Source: Phycisphaeraceae bacterium
GTDB lineage: Bacteria; Planctomycetota; Phycisphaerae; Phycisphaerales; Phycisphaeraceae
Length of the DNA: 57,190 bases
Direction of reading: 5' to 3'
Assembly: GCA_002716625.1 (NCBI GenBank)
Contig: PBAS01000056.1
Span: 1 to 57,190 of the forward strand
The notes beneath the pieces were generated by a model. The model searched no databases, had not been told where the DNA came from, and saw only the letters and a program-made list of their open reading frames with translations. The translations under genes were made by a program, and so were the position numbers. Below, piece after piece: positions 48,259 to 56,722 of the stretch; positions within the stretch are counted from its first letter, which is position 1, and every line of letters begins with the position of its first letter.

Positions 48259-48876
48259 ATGACCGAACAAAAAGCAACCAATATTACCTGGCATGAAGGC
48301 ACCGTAACTCGCTCCGAACGCCAACAGAACCTGGGGCAAAAAGGATGCACACTCTGGCTGACCGGACTATCTGGCAGCGGCAAATCAACAATTGCCATGG
48401 CGCTAGAACAGGTTCTATTGCAACGGGGTAAGCATGCATACTGCATGGATGGAGATAACATTCGACATGGTCTCAACAAGAACCTCGGCTTTTCCGCGGA
48501 GGACCGCGCCGAGAACATCCGCCGCATTGGTGAGGTCGCAAAGCTTTTTGCAGACGCAGGGATCATTGCGATCACCAGTTTCATTAGCCCATACCGGGCC
48601 GATCGCGAACTCGTTCGTGAACTCAACAAAGAGGCTGATCTGCCATTTATCGAAGTCTATGTCGATGCCCCACTGGCAGTAGCTGAAGAGCGCGACCCAA
48701 AGGGTCTTTATAAGAAGGCTCGAGCCGGTGAAATTAAAGGCTTTACCGGGATCGACGATCCATATGAGGAACCAGACCAACCAGATCTGCATATTCGTAC
48801 GGATCAGTTATCCGTTGCACAGGCGGTACAGCAGCTACTCGATTCACTCGAACAGCATCAGTTGCTGGCGCCGTAA
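48259..48876 (+). CDS. cysC: Adenylyl-sulfate kinase
   Basis: A 205-residue APS kinase that phosphorylates adenylyl sulfate to PAPS for sulfate assimilation or sulfation. The P-loop GLSGSGKS is at residues 36-43, followed by [16 protein letters not shown] and the APS-binding [12 protein letters not shown]. Length is usual. No cysD or cysN lies beside it. A GTG at 48247 is an alternative start. A PHP gene follows after 8 nt, likely in the same transcript. Confidence 0.95.
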   Translation: MTEQKATNITWHEGTVTRSERQQNLGQKGCTLWLTGLSGSGKSTIAMALEQVLLQRGKHAYCMDGDNIRHGLNKNLGFSAEDRAENIRRIGEVAKLFADAGIIAITSFISPYRADRELVRELNKEADLPFIEVYVDAPLAVAEERDPKGLYKKARAGEIKGFTGIDDPYEEPDQPDLHIRTDQLSVAQAVQQLLDSLEQHQLLAP

Positions 48877-48884
48877 CCGTCGCC

Positions 48885-49754
48885 GTGCTTTATTGCGACC
48901 TGCATACCCATTCCACCGCCTCAGATGGAACGACCGACCCGCAAGACCTGCCCCGTCTAGCGAAAGCTGCTGGCCTAGGCGCGTTGGCACTTACGGATCA
49001 TGACACCACTGAGGGCCTCGTGAAATGTGCCGCAGCCAGCAGAACTGAAAACATTGAATTTGTGCCGGGAATCGAGGTGTCAGCCGATCCTTCAATGGAT
49101 GGTCGACCACGTCGTGGTACCTTGCATATCCTTGGCCTGTTTGTGCGTGCCAACGACTCGATGCTTAAGGCCGTCTCACAACGCATGAAAGAAGCACGTG
49201 ATAGCCGTAATCCTGCGATTGTTGAAAAACTAAGGGATTTGGGAGTCGACGTTAACTATAGCGAAGTGGTCGATCTGGCCACCCGACAAGGCACAAAAAT
49301 AATCGGCCGCCCACACATCGCTTCCGTACTGATCTCAAAAGGGTATGCAAGAAGCATGCAGGATGCGTTTTCCCGCTATTTAGGTCAGGACGGCGCAGCC
49401 TATGTACGCCGAGACCGCCTGGCTGCGTCCAATGCTATTGAGTCAATCCATCATGCGGGCGGACTGGCGATCCTAGCACACCCCATGCAATTGGGCATCC
49501 GCGAACCGGATCTACTGATCACATTTATACACCAACTGCGTGAACTAGGACTTGACGGCATTGAGACCCGACACAGCGACCATGGAGCTAAAGATATAGC
49601 GCAATTCGAACAGCTTGCCGATCGATTTGATCTACTGACCAGTGGCGGCAGCGACTTTCACGGAACACGCAAATCCGTCCGCCTCGGCGACCAAAAGATA
49701 CCCATAGAGGTATACAAACGCCTAGTAAACGCCACCACCCCTTTCCGCAGCTAG
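48885..49754 (+). CDS. PHP domain phosphatase/nuclease (RNase AM / YciV-like)
   Basis: A 289-residue PHP protein with metal ligands in DLHTHSTASDG, LTDHDT, GIEVSA and the C-terminal GSDFHG. The middle GRPHIASVLISKGY and ILAHP are shared with YciV (RNase AM), which removes 5' nucleotides and hydrolyses 3',5'-nucleoside bisphosphates. Placement next to cysC is telling, because PAP (3',5'-bisphosphate) is the by-product of PAPS use. The start is a GTG 8 nt after the cysC stop. Confidence 0.88.
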   Translation: MLYCDLHTHSTASDGTTDPQDLPRLAKAAGLGALALTDHDTTEGLVKCAAASRTENIEFVPGIEVSADPSMDGRPRRGTLHILGLFVRANDSMLKAVSQRMKEARDSRNPAIVEKLRDLGVDVNYSEVVDLATRQGTKIIGRPHIASVLISKGYARSMQDAFSRYLGQDGAAYVRRDRLAASNAIESIHHAGGLAILAHPMQLGIREPDLLITFIHQLRELGLDGIETRHSDHGAKDIAQFEQLADRFDLLTSGGSDFHGTRKSVRLGDQKIPIEVYKRLVNATTPFRS

Positions 49755-49794
49755 CGGTTACCGTTACAATCTGCCCACTCCGACCAGGACACTC

Positions 49795-51267
49795 ATGCTC
49801 AAATCCATCGCCAACCAGATCTCTGCCGACTATGCCATCTGGATCTTTGTGGGTCTAAAGATATTTATTGTCGCAGCAGTCTTTCTACCCGCCGTCAGCG
49901 TGATTGCCATGTTCAGCATCTGGTGGGAACGTAAGGTGGCTGGACACATTCAAAGCCGTGTTGGGCCGATGCACGTGGGTGGGTGGCACGGGTGGGCCCA
50001 ATCGCTCGCTGATGGAATCAAACTGATTCTCAAAGAAGACCTGATGCCACGTGCCGCCGATTCATTCCTTTTTCGTTTGGCCCCCTATCTTGCTTTTGCG
50101 CCGGTTTTCACGGCTTTTCTTGGTTTGGCTTTCGGACCGCAACTTGTCTTTGAACAGAAACTCAATATCGGTGTGCTTTATATTCTTGCGGTCCTCAGCA
50201 TCGAGGTGATGGGCACGATCCTGGCCGGATGGGGCTCGGCGAGCAAATGGTCAATCTACGGTGCCATGCGTGAGGCCTGCCAGATGGTCAGCTATGAAGT
50301 CCCACTTGGACTTTCGATCATCTGCGCCGTGCTGGTCGCTGGCACATTGAATATGACGGAGCTCAGCTATTTGCAGGGTGGTGGATTATCGAAGTGGTTT
50401 GTTTTCCACAACCCATTTCTCTTTTGTACCGCATTGATCATGTTCATTGCAATGTTGGCTTCCAACAAGCGGGCTCCATTTGATTTGCCCGAATCGGAAT
50501 CCGAACTTGTCGCTGGCTTTCATACCGAATACAGCGGGCTACGCTTCAGTTTCTTTTTCTTTGCAGAGTATGCGGGCATGTTCATCCTTGGTGCAATCTT
50601 AGCCTTGTTGCTCTTTGGAGGCTGGAATAGTCCAATCGCCGCATTTGATCCGGTATATCACGCCATTGGCTATGACCCTGTTGCCACAGGGCAGGCTTAT
50701 TTTGGCGGCAACATTGACGCCGCCACCACGTGGAGCGGCAAGGCTGCTGCAATGGGGTTGAGTGATATCGGCCTTGTGGTTTTAAACCTCTATTGCACAT
50801 TCTGGCTTGTGGTCAAGGCAATGACCGTGGTCTTTATTCAGATGTGGCTGCGGTGGACATTACCGCGGATTCGAATCGACCAGGTTCTTTATTGCTGTGT
50901 CAAAGTATTATTACCGGCGAGTTTGATCACCTTGGCCGGTACTGCTGTTTGGATCTATGTTGTTCCGCAACCTGAAGCAGTGATCATTGGTGATAGAACC
51001 ATCCACCGGCTTGGCCACCTTGCCAGTGATACCGCCGGGGTGCAGTTGGTTACCCAGTTTGCACTTACTGTGATTGGGCTGGCCGTTGTTGCTTCAGTTG
51101 TCGGCGTGGTATTGTGGGCCTGGCTTCACCGCAACCAGATGCCACCCAAAACGTTCTTCCCGGACGTCATGCCCGTTGGCAATCAGCAGGCATTCACCTC
51201 TGGTTTGCCAACCAATAAAGATGATGCGGCTGACCTCGACCAGACGTCACAAACCACACCAGCTTAA
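49795..51267 (+). CDS. nuoH: NADH-quinone oxidoreductase subunit H
   Basis: A 490-residue NuoH, the membrane subunit that forms much of the quinone site of complex I. Family motifs are clear: WWERKVAGHIQSRVGPMHVG, QSLADGIKLILKED and APFDLPESESELVAGFHTEYSG. It is longer than usual (about 330-420) because of an extra loop near residues 280-320 and a polar C-terminal tail. AGGA lies 6 nt before the ATG. No other nuo gene is adjacent, so the complex I genes are scattered. Confidence 0.94.
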   Translation: MLKSIANQISADYAIWIFVGLKIFIVAAVFLPAVSVIAMFSIWWERKVAGHIQSRVGPMHVGGWHGWAQSLADGIKLILKEDLMPRAADSFLFRLAPYLAFAPVFTAFLGLAFGPQLVFEQKLNIGVLYILAVLSIEVMGTILAGWGSASKWSIYGAMREACQMVSYEVPLGLSIICAVLVAGTLNMTELSYLQGGGLSKWFVFHNPFLFCTALIMFIAMLASNKRAPFDLPESESELVAGFHTEYSGLRFSFFFFAEYAGMFILGAILALLLFGGWNSPIAAFDPVYHAIGYDPVATGQAYFGGNIDAATTWSGKAAAMGLSDIGLVVLNLYCTFWLVVKAMTVVFIQMWLRWTLPRIRIDQVLYCCVKVLLPASLITLAGTAVWIYVVPQPEAVIIGDRTIHRLGHLASDTAGVQLVTQFALTVIGLAVVASVVGVVLWAWLHRNQMPPKTFFPDVMPVGNQQAFTSGLPTNKDDAADLDQTSQTTPA

Positions 51268-51315
51268 TAAGTTACCCGTCACAGGCTAATCCACGCACCG
51301 CAACACCCAGAAAGA

Positions 51316-52261
51316 TTATCGCCATCCCGACGAGCGGCGGCGGATACCAAAACAAAACAACCCCAAATTCAACGTAAGCACTGTTGCTGGCTCCGGTATC
51401 AATATATTTAGACTCGCCGTTTGTGACCCACCCCAATTGGTGCCAAGGTCGGCAACGTCAATACGACCATCACCATTAAAATCGCCGTCACCAAACTGCA
51501 CGCCAATCGCATTAAAGTTGAGCCCAACAATATCCCGGTCAGCAACATCCACCAAACCATCGCCATTCGCATCACCCGCAACCGTCGACATGCCTGGATC
51601 GTAAAAAGCAATGTGTACAGCACCGACACCGAAATTATCATTTTCAATCAAAATACCCAAGTCGGTGCCATCTGTATCAAATTCACGTGCCTTTGGGGCA
51701 CCGATATACCCTTCACTGACATAACGATTGCCTTCCAAGTAAAAAGTGCGCGACATAGGAACACCGGGGCCAACACTGACCCACGGATCATCAAGTTCGG
51801 GACCCGTAGTGCCATCAAACCGAACAATTCGCTCCGTTCCACCACCTTCTGTGACCACCACATAAAGATAGCCATCGGACCCTGCTGTGATCCGAGGTCC
51901 CGCGCAGAGTAAAATCACCTCCTACCTGCGGTGCCGGGAGTGTTGGCAAGCCGCTCGCATCGCATCGCCGAATAACGGGGCCGGTCCCCAAGTTAGTCGG
52001 GTCACCTATGGACGCATACATGTTGCCATCGGCCAAACTGAACATCACGCCAACCGCATTGTCCAAACCCGTACCACCAGGCGGGAATACTTGGATAAGG
52101 CTTTCACTACTCCCCGCTCGCGCCACATACCGGTTGCCGTCCAGACCGAACGCCATTCCCATGGCATCACGGTAGCCAGTACCCTCGATAAAGGTTGGCT
52201 CGACCAACTGACCCGTATCTTTGCAGTAACGCCTAACTGAGCCGCCCTCAGAAACGTACAC
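51316..52261 (-). pseudogene. Frameshifted PEP-CTERM/dockerin propeller gene
   Basis: Two frames overlap in tandem. The 5' frame (52261 down to about 51900) encodes propeller repeats such as GLDGNRYVARAG and LADGNMYASIGDP. The 3' frame (51918 to 51316) continues the same repeats (GSDGYLYVVVTE, EGNRYVSEGYIGAP), then a dockerin-like pair DANGDGLVDVAD and DFNGDGRIDVAD, and a PEP-CTERM tail IPEPATVLTLNLGLFCFG ending in arginines. A +1 shift between about 51880 and 51930 joins them. At the 5' end a TAG lies seven codons before the first usable GTG and no signal peptide is found. It is therefore either a decayed gene or contains base errors. Confidence 0.75.
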
Positions 52262-52303
52262 ATAGAAGTTCGGGGCGGGACCCTACAATCGATAATTCAC
52301 ACT

Positions 52304-52322
52304 GTTTGCCCCGGTGGCAAAC
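52304..52322 (-). terminator. Hairpin between the PEP-CTERM remnant and the DUF4838 gene
   Basis: GTTTGCC-CCGGT-GGCAAAC is a perfect 7-bp stem with a 5-nt loop, about 100 nt after the stop of the DUF4838 gene on the minus strand. It may end that transcript. Confidence 0.4.
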
Positions 52323-52418
52323 ACCTCAAAAAAACACGGGACAATAAACGGGCACATGCTTGATGCGGCAATAAGAATCAAATTGATTTTCTATATACAA
52401 CTTACATCTAATTTTATT

Positions 52419-54329
52419 TCAATTGCCTGTCGTGGACGAAAATTTCTCCTTCATTTCATCGAAATAGGCGGAAAAAGGCTTTCCAATATGCCACCTTCCC
52501 CATGTTTGACGATAGGGTGCTACAGCATCGATAATCTTCGATGGATCCGGTGGGCCTAAAAACAGAATCCCCTTATCAGCTGCCTCTTGCTTGAATTCGT
52601 CGTATCGATCAAGCCAAGACAGGTCAATCGACTGTCTGGCCAGCCATACTCGCTGCGACAGGATCTTGTCGCCTTTCACTGCCGCCGCCGCCTCATCGAA
52701 CAAACGTGTCGCGACATTCATGTCTCGCACCGTGGCCCAACCTGCGGTGGTAAATTCATACGACCCCAACCATTGGTCTTTGTTGCGATGTGCACCATCT
52801 ACCATCGCCTCCATATATTCCATCAAGATGGGCGCAGCAGCGCCATAGTAACCATCGAGAAACTCGATCATCAGTTTGCGAGGGTTTTTATTCGGGTTCC
52901 ACAGCATCTGGGCCGTTACCCATGTCCGCAGTGCCAACAGATCCGCCGCCTTGCCAAAGCCGCCCTGCACCATGATCCCGTCAACACCTATTTCATTGAA
53001 GAACTGCATATTGTCGCCACGAACAAAGTAATTAGGATGCGGCTGATAGTAGTTGCGGTTATTAGAGTCAAAGTCCCACACATATAACTTTGCAATACTC
53101 GCCCACTTCTTCAATGCATGTGACTGAAAGGCATAGGTCCGAGACGGATCAAGGCGGTTCTGCGTATAGAGAGCCTGGTAGACCAAAACGTTTTTACGGG
53201 GCTGGACCGCTGCCGGCGGCGCTTCGGTATGCCAGTAAGCAGACACTCCAACAAAAACATCAGGATACACCTTTTCCACCTCTTGAGCAATGGCATTGGC
53301 CATCAGTACCCAGTTCCCTGAATCTGAACCCTCTTTGTCGCGCACAGCTTCACATCGCCCACACTGGCACATGTAGTAACCATGCCCCTGGTTAACCCAG
53401 ACAACCTGTGGTGAATTCCAAGTTCCCTGCCCCGCAGCAATTTCCGCCAGCAAAGCCTTCAGGATTGTTTTACGTGCACCCTCACTGTGCGGACATGGCT
53501 GAGAATAGACTCGTCGCGTACGCTCAAGAACCTCAACATAGGCGTCATATGAATTGGGCTTGGGTTCATGCAACGCATTGTGTTTCCATGTTTTGAGTAC
53601 GTAACGGTAGGTGTATTCCTCATCTTCACTGCCCTCGTCACGTAGATAGGCGAACCACTCTGGATGCTTGATGTAATATTCCTCAGCTTTCAGGATCCTA
53701 CTAGGAATACCACGGGGGCTGGTATCAAAGCTCAAATCAAAACTTAGTCGGTGCCATGATCGCGCCTCGGGCAACATGGCTATCTCGCCGAGGATCACAC
53801 GCACCTCAAAAGGAGGCGCATAGCGAATATTCAATTCAGGAAGACTCAGACTAGGATCACTGGGAATGAACATAGCACCGGGTGCCCACCACCGACAACC
53901 GATCATGTCCTGCAAAAGGGTGTAAATGGCATAAACCGTGCCTCGGGGCTTACCCCCAGCAACAATCAAATCACCATCTACAGACTTAATCACGATTTCA
54001 TCTGGCGCCAGACGATCCCATTCAACTTGTGGTGCCAGTTGCCGTGCGACCGATGAATCACCGACGAAAATTCTTGACATTTCGGGAAACAACCCGGCAG
54101 TTGCATCATCCACGCCAATAATATCAAGTGTGGCTCCTGTAATCTTTTCAAGATACTTTTTCAGATCTGAAGTTGCAGATTTCTGTTTTCCCGAAGCATC
54201 CGGGGCCAGAACAATCACCACCCTCGCTTCACCAGACCGCGCGATATCTATATCAGCTTGCACAATGCACGCTGCAGCCAGGACAAAAGAGACTATGTAT
54301 TTTAGTTGTCCACAATAAGTCCAATTCAT
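52419..54329 (-). CDS. Secreted DUF4838 glycosidase-like protein
   Basis: A 636-residue protein with a signal peptide (residues 1 to about 25: YIVSFVLAAACIVQA). The N-terminal part (residues 30-170) resembles the alpha/beta domain before alpha-glucuronidase and hexosaminidase barrels (DLKKYLEKITGATLDII, RGTVYAIYTLLQDMIGCRWWAPG). The central DUF4838 barrel has VWVNQGHGYYMCQCGRCEAV, a CxCxxC set, and VDGIMVQGGFGKAADLLALRTWV. A perfect AAGGAG lies 6 nt before the ATG. Such proteins are common near polysaccharide-degradation genes in Planctomycetota and Verrucomicrobiota; the activity is unproven. It is divergent from the second PhyH gene. Confidence 0.85.
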   Translation of the reverse strand: MNWTYCGQLKYIVSFVLAAACIVQADIDIARSGEARVVIVLAPDASGKQKSATSDLKKYLEKITGATLDIIGVDDATAGLFPEMSRIFVGDSSVARQLAPQVEWDRLAPDEIVIKSVDGDLIVAGGKPRGTVYAIYTLLQDMIGCRWWAPGAMFIPSDPSLSLPELNIRYAPPFEVRVILGEIAMLPEARSWHRLSFDLSFDTSPRGIPSRILKAEEYYIKHPEWFAYLRDEGSEDEEYTYRYVLKTWKHNALHEPKPNSYDAYVEVLERTRRVYSQPCPHSEGARKTILKALLAEIAAGQGTWNSPQVVWVNQGHGYYMCQCGRCEAVRDKEGSDSGNWVLMANAIAQEVEKVYPDVFVGVSAYWHTEAPPAAVQPRKNVLVYQALYTQNRLDPSRTYAFQSHALKKWASIAKLYVWDFDSNNRNYYQPHPNYFVRGDNMQFFNEIGVDGIMVQGGFGKAADLLALRTWVTAQMLWNPNKNPRKLMIEFLDGYYGAAAPILMEYMEAMVDGAHRNKDQWLGSYEFTTAGWATVRDMNVATRLFDEAAAAVKGDKILSQRVWLARQSIDLSWLDRYDEFKQEAADKGILFLGPPDPSKIIDAVAPYRQTWGRWHIGKPFSAYFDEMKEKFSSTTGN

Positions 54330-54559
54330 ACAACACTCCTTGTTAATTTATTGCCGACAAACAAGCAGGATAGATCATCAGGATACCCATAAACAGAACC
54401 CAAACCCCCAAACCTCGGCGTGAAGGCCTTGGAGCATGATGAACCCGTGTATTGATGGACTGCAACCACAAATACCGCAAGTGGCGGCAATTTCTCCTGA
54501 AGGCATAAAATAATGGTTCTCGCCTCACCGCAACCATTCCATTAAAACTCCAGCCAGGG

Positions 54560-54565
54560 TATAAT
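54560..54565 (+). promoter_or_regulatory. -10 box for the PhyH-DapA-methyltransferase genes
   Basis: A perfect TATAAT lies about 95 nt upstream of the PhyH start and directly before the riboswitch-like leader. The -35 region is poor. Confidence 0.4.
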
Positions 54566-54593
54566 AAACTTGTCAGTTCAATTCATCTATGAG

Positions 54594-54656
54594 CATATAC
54601 GGGTGATTGTTAGCGCGACCCCGCCACTGTAAACGTTCGGTTTCAGTAGAGGTCCT
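54594..54656 (+). promoter_or_regulatory. Leader resembling part of a cobalamin riboswitch
   Basis: GGGTG, then GCGCGACCCCGCCACTGTAAACG, matches the cobalamin-riboswitch core pattern GGUG...GCGG-CCCGCcACUGUaA. A box-like CAGTAGAGGTCCTCC follows at the start codon, where the B12 box would stand in a translational switch. The usual AAxUCC after GGUG and the long P7-P10 arm are missing, so this is a short or degenerate version at best. Confidence 0.25.
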
Positions 54657-54658
54657 CC

Positions 54659-55579
54659 ATGGTTCAAATAAATCACAAACTAACCAGTCTTGGTCGCGAG
54701 TTGGAAACTACGTCGGATGCTTTGGGCCAACTGGCCGTGAATAATGACCTACTCAACGACAGCAACGGACTGCGACAGCAGATCCAAGAACAAGGCTATC
54801 TGTTCTTTCGAGGATTCTTCGATAGAGATCAGGTGATGGCGGTGCGTAATTTCATGTGTAGAAAATTGAACACGGCAGGTTTACTCGACCCTAATTATCC
54901 GGCCATCGAAGCTATCAGGCGCCCTGAAACGAATATCCGCCTGACACCGAACCTGGCAGACAATAATCCTAAACTGATGCGCCTACTCTATTCGGGATCC
55001 ATGATCGATGTTTACCACCGCCTCCTGAGCGGTCCGGTACGGCATTTCGACTACACCTGGTGCCGAACAATCTCGCCAGGCCACGGGACCAAACCGCACT
55101 GCGATGCAGTGTACATGGGGCGTGGCACACCACGACTCTATACCTCATGGACCCCCATTGGCGATGCAAGCTACGAAGATGGCGGCCTGATGGTAATGGA
55201 GCAATCGCATCGTATTGATCGACTGCGTAACCATTACTGCCGTAAAGATGTAGATTCCGTCTGTAGCAACCGAAAGACAGAGGATGGTTCGATGAAAAAA
55301 AAAGACCCCAACTTTGGAGCCCTAACTTATGATCCTGTTGGACTCCGAAGAAATTTGGGACTCCGCTGGTTGACCACTGAGTACGAAGCTGGTGACCTAG
55401 TCATCTTTACCATTCACACCGTGCACGGCAGTCTCGATAACCATGGGGCACGAATCCGACTGTCGACGGACTCGCGTTACCAACGCGCCGATGAGCCTGC
55501 CGACGACCGGTGGATCAGTATTCATGGCAAACCGCCAACCAAACATGGTGAAAACTCTCAGCGGAAGATGATTTGCTAG
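54659..55579 (+). CDS. Phytanoyl-CoA dioxygenase (PhyH) family protein, second copy
   Basis: A 306-residue Fe(II)/2-oxoglutarate dioxygenase. The iron ligands can be placed at His147 and Asp149 (PHCDAV) and His256 (HTVHGS), with Arg265 or Arg267 for 2-oxoglutarate. The N-terminus QIQEQGYLFFRGFFDRDQV is typical. It is only distantly related to the copy at 14246-15106. No signal peptide. An A9 tract inside the gene (55295-55303) encodes MKKK. It is followed after 79 nt by a DapA-family gene, and GAGG stands before the ATG. Confidence 0.85.
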   Translation: MVQINHKLTSLGRELETTSDALGQLAVNNDLLNDSNGLRQQIQEQGYLFFRGFFDRDQVMAVRNFMCRKLNTAGLLDPNYPAIEAIRRPETNIRLTPNLADNNPKLMRLLYSGSMIDVYHRLLSGPVRHFDYTWCRTISPGHGTKPHCDAVYMGRGTPRLYTSWTPIGDASYEDGGLMVMEQSHRIDRLRNHYCRKDVDSVCSNRKTEDGSMKKKDPNFGALTYDPVGLRRNLGLRWLTTEYEAGDLVIFTIHTVHGSLDNHGARIRLSTDSRYQRADEPADDRWISIHGKPPTKHGENSQRKMIC

Positions 55580-55658
55580 CCGGGCCCATCGCCGGCTTAT
55601 TGCAAATACTCAAGGGCAACAATCTTCGCCGACCCCAATATTATATTTCGACAAATTG

Positions 55659-56600
55659 ATGAATCACTACGAATCTGTGAAATCACAAATCCACGGTCCC
55701 GTCGTAGGGTTATTGACTCCATTTAGCAAAGATGGATCCGTTGACTACGAATCACTGGTTCCATACATCGAACATCAACTTGCCGCCGGGCTTGATGTTC
55801 TTGCTTTTTCACCAATGGTCAGCAGTTTGTGTGTGCTCACCACCGCTGAAACTTTAGCGGTTGCGGCCCGGACCAAACAGATCGTAGGCAATCGTGCCCT
55901 AGTCCTGGGGTCAACACGTGGCGACAGCCCCTTGGAAACCTTCAACCTGTTGCGCGGCTTTGAAACTGCAGGACTCGATGGCGCCTTCATCTTTCCGGGA
56001 TACATTGGGCCTAAACCCGATATTTACCTCCGAATGCTTCTAACCTGCTGCACCATCACCTCGCTTCCATTACTGGGATTTTCCGTGTCCATTGAGTTTG
56101 ACCGACGGTTTGGTGGTCTTTCCTGGATGGATATAGATCACTGGCAACGCTTAGCCGAAACACCACAGATCATCGGGCTCAAGGATGACACGGGCAACAC
56201 CAAGGGTCGCTTGGCAGTGGCCAAACAATTTCCAAATCGCTTTGTAATCGTGGGACCAGGCATGCCAGACCGTTACATACGAGTCCACCATCTGCCCGCC
56301 CAAGCTGAGTTAACATCCATCGGTGACCTCGACATATCCGCAGAACGACGCTTTCATGATGCACTTGGTGCCTGCAATGAACAGGATGCCTGCACGATAA
56401 TGACCCGGGCGATGAATTGCCTGGAACGTATTAATGTGGTGGGTGACTGCGGTTGGGGCATCGAACCTGCACAAACCATTGCGTACTGCCGGGGACTATT
56501 GGACTCACCGGCCATGCGGCCGCCGCTTCCCACCCTGACGAGTCCACAAATCAAGGCTATCCACGAACTGATCAATGCGTATGATGACCAATCATGCTGA
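55659..56600 (+). CDS. DapA-family protein with altered active site
   Basis: A 313-residue protein of the dihydrodipicolinate synthase family, with the Schiff-base Lys175 in IGLKDDTGN. The carboxylate-binding GTTGE loop is replaced by SPMVSSL and the catalytic tyrosine position holds phenylalanine (LLGFSVS, Phe141). It therefore probably does not run the usual aldol reaction, or uses an unusual substrate. Fold and length are normal. The ATG at 55659 is preferred to a TTG one codon upstream. It lies between the PhyH gene and a homocysteine methyltransferase gene on the same strand. Confidence 0.8.
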   Translation: MNHYESVKSQIHGPVVGLLTPFSKDGSVDYESLVPYIEHQLAAGLDVLAFSPMVSSLCVLTTAETLAVAARTKQIVGNRALVLGSTRGDSPLETFNLLRGFETAGLDGAFIFPGYIGPKPDIYLRMLLTCCTITSLPLLGFSVSIEFDRRFGGLSWMDIDHWQRLAETPQIIGLKDDTGNTKGRLAVAKQFPNRFVIVGPGMPDRYIRVHHLPAQAELTSIGDLDISAERRFHDALGACNEQDACTIMTRAMNCLERINVVGDCGWGIEPAQTIAYCRGLLDSPAMRPPLPTLTSPQIKAIHELINAYDDQSC

Positions 56601-56722
56601 TTGATATCATCATGCATTAGCCAATAGATTTTAACCGCCAACCACGTGAGGCTCACTGGTCTATAGTCAAAATCAGATTAACAATCACATGCATTGATAT
56701 GCCGTCGACTGGAGTATGCGTG

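Larger units (their letters stand above)
54330..54658. other. Divergent intergenic region, 329 bp
   Basis: Lies between the DUF4838 and PhyH genes. It contains a TATAAT (54560-54565, with a weak TTCCAT 17 nt upstream), the riboswitch-like leader and GAGG directly upstream of the ATG at 54659. Nothing else is recognised. Confidence 0.45.
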
